The position numbers and the translations under genes were made by a program. The notes beneath the pieces were generated by a model that made no database searches, was not told the DNA's origin, and saw only the letters and a list, made by a program, of their open reading frames with translations. A stretch of 6,854 bases of DNA, from NCBI GenBank assembly GCA_050012535.1, contig JBEKGZ010000089.1, positions 1-6,854 on the forward strand, read 5' to 3'. The DNA comes from CAVPLU01 sp050012535. Its GTDB lineage: Archaea; Thermoproteota; Bathyarchaeia; 40CM-2-53-6. This document shows, piece after piece, positions 5,195-6,854 of this stretch (position 1 is the stretch's first letter; the number at the start of each line of letters is the position of its first letter).

Positions 5195-6637
5195 TCATTT
5201 CAAACCGGCTTTTGCATTTCGAAGTTCCGGAATCGTGTACTCGAGCTTGAGGTTGTTGAGTTTCTTTTCTGTTGGAAGCCCGGTTGCCTCATCCCATTCG
5301 CGCAGGTCATAGTACTCATCGAGCATTCTGTCAAGATATACGACATGGCCCTTGGCACGCCCGGAGGGAGATTTCTCCTCAAGCATTCGGCGTGGTTGTT
5401 GGTCATCCCTGCGTGTGATCCCGTGTCTCACGTTATACATTCTCTGCAGATTGACGATCCGTTCGCCGATTTCTTTGAGTTTCGGTACGTCCAGTTCCAT
5501 TCCAGTAATCAATGACAAAGCGGTTGCGATGGGTTCCCAGTACAGTGCCGGCGGGAAGAGAGTGCCAAACTTACAGATGCCCACAGAATCTATTATTGCA
5601 CAGAATTCCTCGCCGTCCTTGACAACCATCGGCTTGTACTTTGTTTGGGTAGGATCCACTATCTCTGGGAGGTATTGTTTCCCATATCGTTGAACCGCTT
5701 CGGTAGGATACCCCATTTCGTCGATGGTGGGAAAGCCTTTGAGATGGTCTGCGCCACGGCTTGACGTTGCCTGGGCAAGTCCCATGGATTGTTGCGCTCG
5801 CCCGTCTTGAGCAGAGACCTCCTGACCTTTGATATGCATCGCATAATACTCTGAGCCTTTGCCTATCGCCTTACTGGCTCTTCGCACTCCTTCAGCGAGG
5901 ACGTTTCCTAGCTCTTTGCGATACGCTATCCTCGTGATTAGTTCAAGGACTGTGTCTGAGTTGCCCCAGGTTAAGTCTAGGTCAGTATCGTTGTGAGAGA
6001 GTATGCCCTTCTCATGAAGTTCCATTGCGAACGCGATCGACGCGCCAGTCGATATGGTATCCAACCCGTAGTCATCACACAAGTAGTCTCCTCTGATGAT
6101 GGAAGGAAGATCACGGTTCCAGCACCTCGAACCAAGCGCGTTCACCGTTTCATACTCAAGCACTAACGCAACGCCCTTGTGCTTGCCTTCCCTCACCTCG
6201 ACGACGTGATGGCATCCTATCGGGCACGCGAAACACGCAATCCTACGGACGAAGTGATCCTTCTCGATCCGTTCGGCGCTTATCTCTTCTACAAACTCAA
6301 AATGACCTTGTTGGTGATTCTTCGTCGGGAACCTGCCAACCTCGCTCATTGGAACCGAGAGTTGTGGAGTGCCGAATCGCGTGAGCCCTGGCGTGAATGG
6401 GTTCTTCAGAATCTCTTTCTGCGCATCTATGCATGCTTTGAGGTACTCGTCTCGATTCGCGATCGGGATCTTCAAACTGCCACGTGCAGCGACCGCTTTT
6501 AGATTCTTTGAGCCCATGACGCAGCCGACTCCGGCTCTCGCAGCGGCGCATCCATGGGTCATTACAGCTGCATATCTGACAAGGTTCTCGCCTGCTTGGC
6601 CAATTGAAGCGACCTGAATACTGTTGTCTCCGATCAT
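5195..6637 (-). CDS. aor: Aldehyde:ferredoxin oxidoreductase (AOR), body and C-terminus of a frameshifted gene
   Basis: AOR oxidises aldehydes to carboxylic acids in the cytoplasm, reducing ferredoxin, with a tungsten- (or molybdenum-) bis-pterin and a [4Fe-4S] cluster. This 480-codon frame carries most of the enzyme. It opens with the conserved IQVASIGQAGENLVRYA, followed by an Arg and VGCVMGSKNLKA (35-48). Three cluster ligands C135-x2-C138-x3-C142 follow, then EYETVNALGS (161-170), LCDDYGLDTISTG (186-198), the pterin-site block around R294-G-A-D-H298, and the fourth cluster ligand C355 in DSVGICKF. The C-terminal YNVRHGITRRDD..P.R..EE is also typical. The ATG at 6637 is probably not a real start: the family needs about 130 more residues, and their code lies upstream in another frame (6642-6854). 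All catalytic motifs are intact, so the break is recent or is an assembly error. The subfamily (AOR, FOR, GAPOR, WOR) cannot be fixed here. Confidence 0.85.
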   Translation of the reverse strand: MIGDNSIQVASIGQAGENLVRYAAVMTHGCAAARAGVGCVMGSKNLKAVAARGSLKIPIANRDEYLKACIDAQKEILKNPFTPGLTRFGTPQLSVPMSEVGRFPTKNHQQGHFEFVEEISAERIEKDHFVRRIACFACPIGCHHVVEVREGKHKGVALVLEYETVNALGSRCWNRDLPSIIRGDYLCDDYGLDTISTGASIAFAMELHEKGILSHNDTDLDLTWGNSDTVLELITRIAYRKELGNVLAEGVRRASKAIGKGSEYYAMHIKGQEVSAQDGRAQQSMGLAQATSSRGADHLKGFPTIDEMGYPTEAVQRYGKQYLPEIVDPTQTKYKPMVVKDGEEFCAIIDSVGICKFGTLFPPALYWEPIATALSLITGMELDVPKLKEIGERIVNLQRMYNVRHGITRRDDQQPRRMLEEKSPSGRAKGHVVYLDRMLDEYYDLREWDEATGLPTEKKLNNLKLEYTIPELRNAKAGLK

Positions 6638-6641
6638 TCTG

Positions 6642-6854
6642 TAGCCAAAGATACACGGGTTTCTCGGATCGACCCTGGAAGATTATCATATCGTAACCTG
6701 AACGTTTCACTTCAGGTGTGAAGTGCCCGCCGGAGTTCGCGTCGCCATATATCCCTGTCAACGGAGATTTCGCTATTACCTCAAGCCTTCCCGCGGTCGG
6801 AAACACTGTTCCCGTTAGCGGTCCTGTTGCGAAGATCAGACGATTCTCTGGTGC
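6642..6854 (-). pseudogene. aor: AOR N-terminal fragment, out of frame with the rest and cut by the window edge
   Basis: This frame encodes the AOR N-terminal domain: PENRLIFATGPLTGT, then PTAGR, SPLTG, GDANSGGHF, VKRSGYD and the end of the domain at EKPVYLWL. PTAGR and ANSGG hold the Arg and Asn that contact the tungsto-pterin in Pyrococcus AOR. About 60 residues should precede it beyond the right edge. After VYLWL the match stops. The next conserved block (IGDNSIQVASIG) resumes almost at once in the +1 frame, without the roughly 25 residues (RDASHxWGK...ETE...) that normally lie between. The frame stays open on to 6297 but encodes no AOR sequence there. The lesion is therefore a deletion of about 70-75 bases that is not a multiple of three. 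Confidence 0.75.

Noticed and set aside
5195..6637. A complete 480-residue AOR starting at the ATG at 6637
   Set aside because: The family begins about 130 residues earlier, the missing N-terminal domain is found in the neighbouring frame at 6642-6854, and no promoter or ribosome site precedes this ATG.

Overview
The window looks archaeal, most likely from an uncultivated mesophilic member of the Thermoproteota (Bathyarchaeia or a Nitrososphaeria relative). The reasons are archaeal-type TATA boxes placed to give very short leaders, a Tfx-like helix-turn-helix regulator, a tungsten/molybdenum aldehyde:ferredoxin oxidoreductase (AOR), a T-tract terminator, and a surface protein built as signal anchor, low-complexity stalk, coiled coil and C-terminal membrane helix. 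The phylum is an inference; there is no rRNA or marker gene to settle it.

Layout from left to right. Positions 1-651 (+) hold the C-terminal half of an MFS transporter cut by the window edge. Its stop codon shares a CTAG tetranucleotide with the stop of a convergent gene (648-2318, -) for a soluble DUF885-like zinc metallopeptidase with an HExxGH motif and a TTG start. After a 147-bp divergent promoter region comes satP (2466-3044, +), a very typical acetate/succinate permease of the GPR1/FUN34/YaaH family. The gap 3045-3193 carries hairpins and a T-tract. From there to the right end everything is on the minus strand: a tyrosine-rich surface protein (3194-4555), a small HTH regulator with a Cys-x2-Cys-x5-Cys motif that overlaps it by ATGA (4552-5016), and, upstream of these, an AOR gene (5195 to beyond 6854) broken by a frameshift combined with loss of about 25 codons.

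How the genes may work together (inference): the metallopeptidase would feed amino-acid catabolism, AOR would oxidise the resulting aldehydes to carboxylic acids while reducing ferredoxin, and SatP would move acetate or succinate across the membrane. This suits a peptide-fermenting archaeon. The AOR lesion means that the oxidation step may be lost from this locus, or that the assembly is wrong near this end. The most unusual unit is the two-gene operon of a Cys-motif HTH regulator translationally coupled to a Tyr-rich, repeat-expanding surface protein. It has its own TATA box and a candidate operator of 10-bp direct repeats just downstream of that box.
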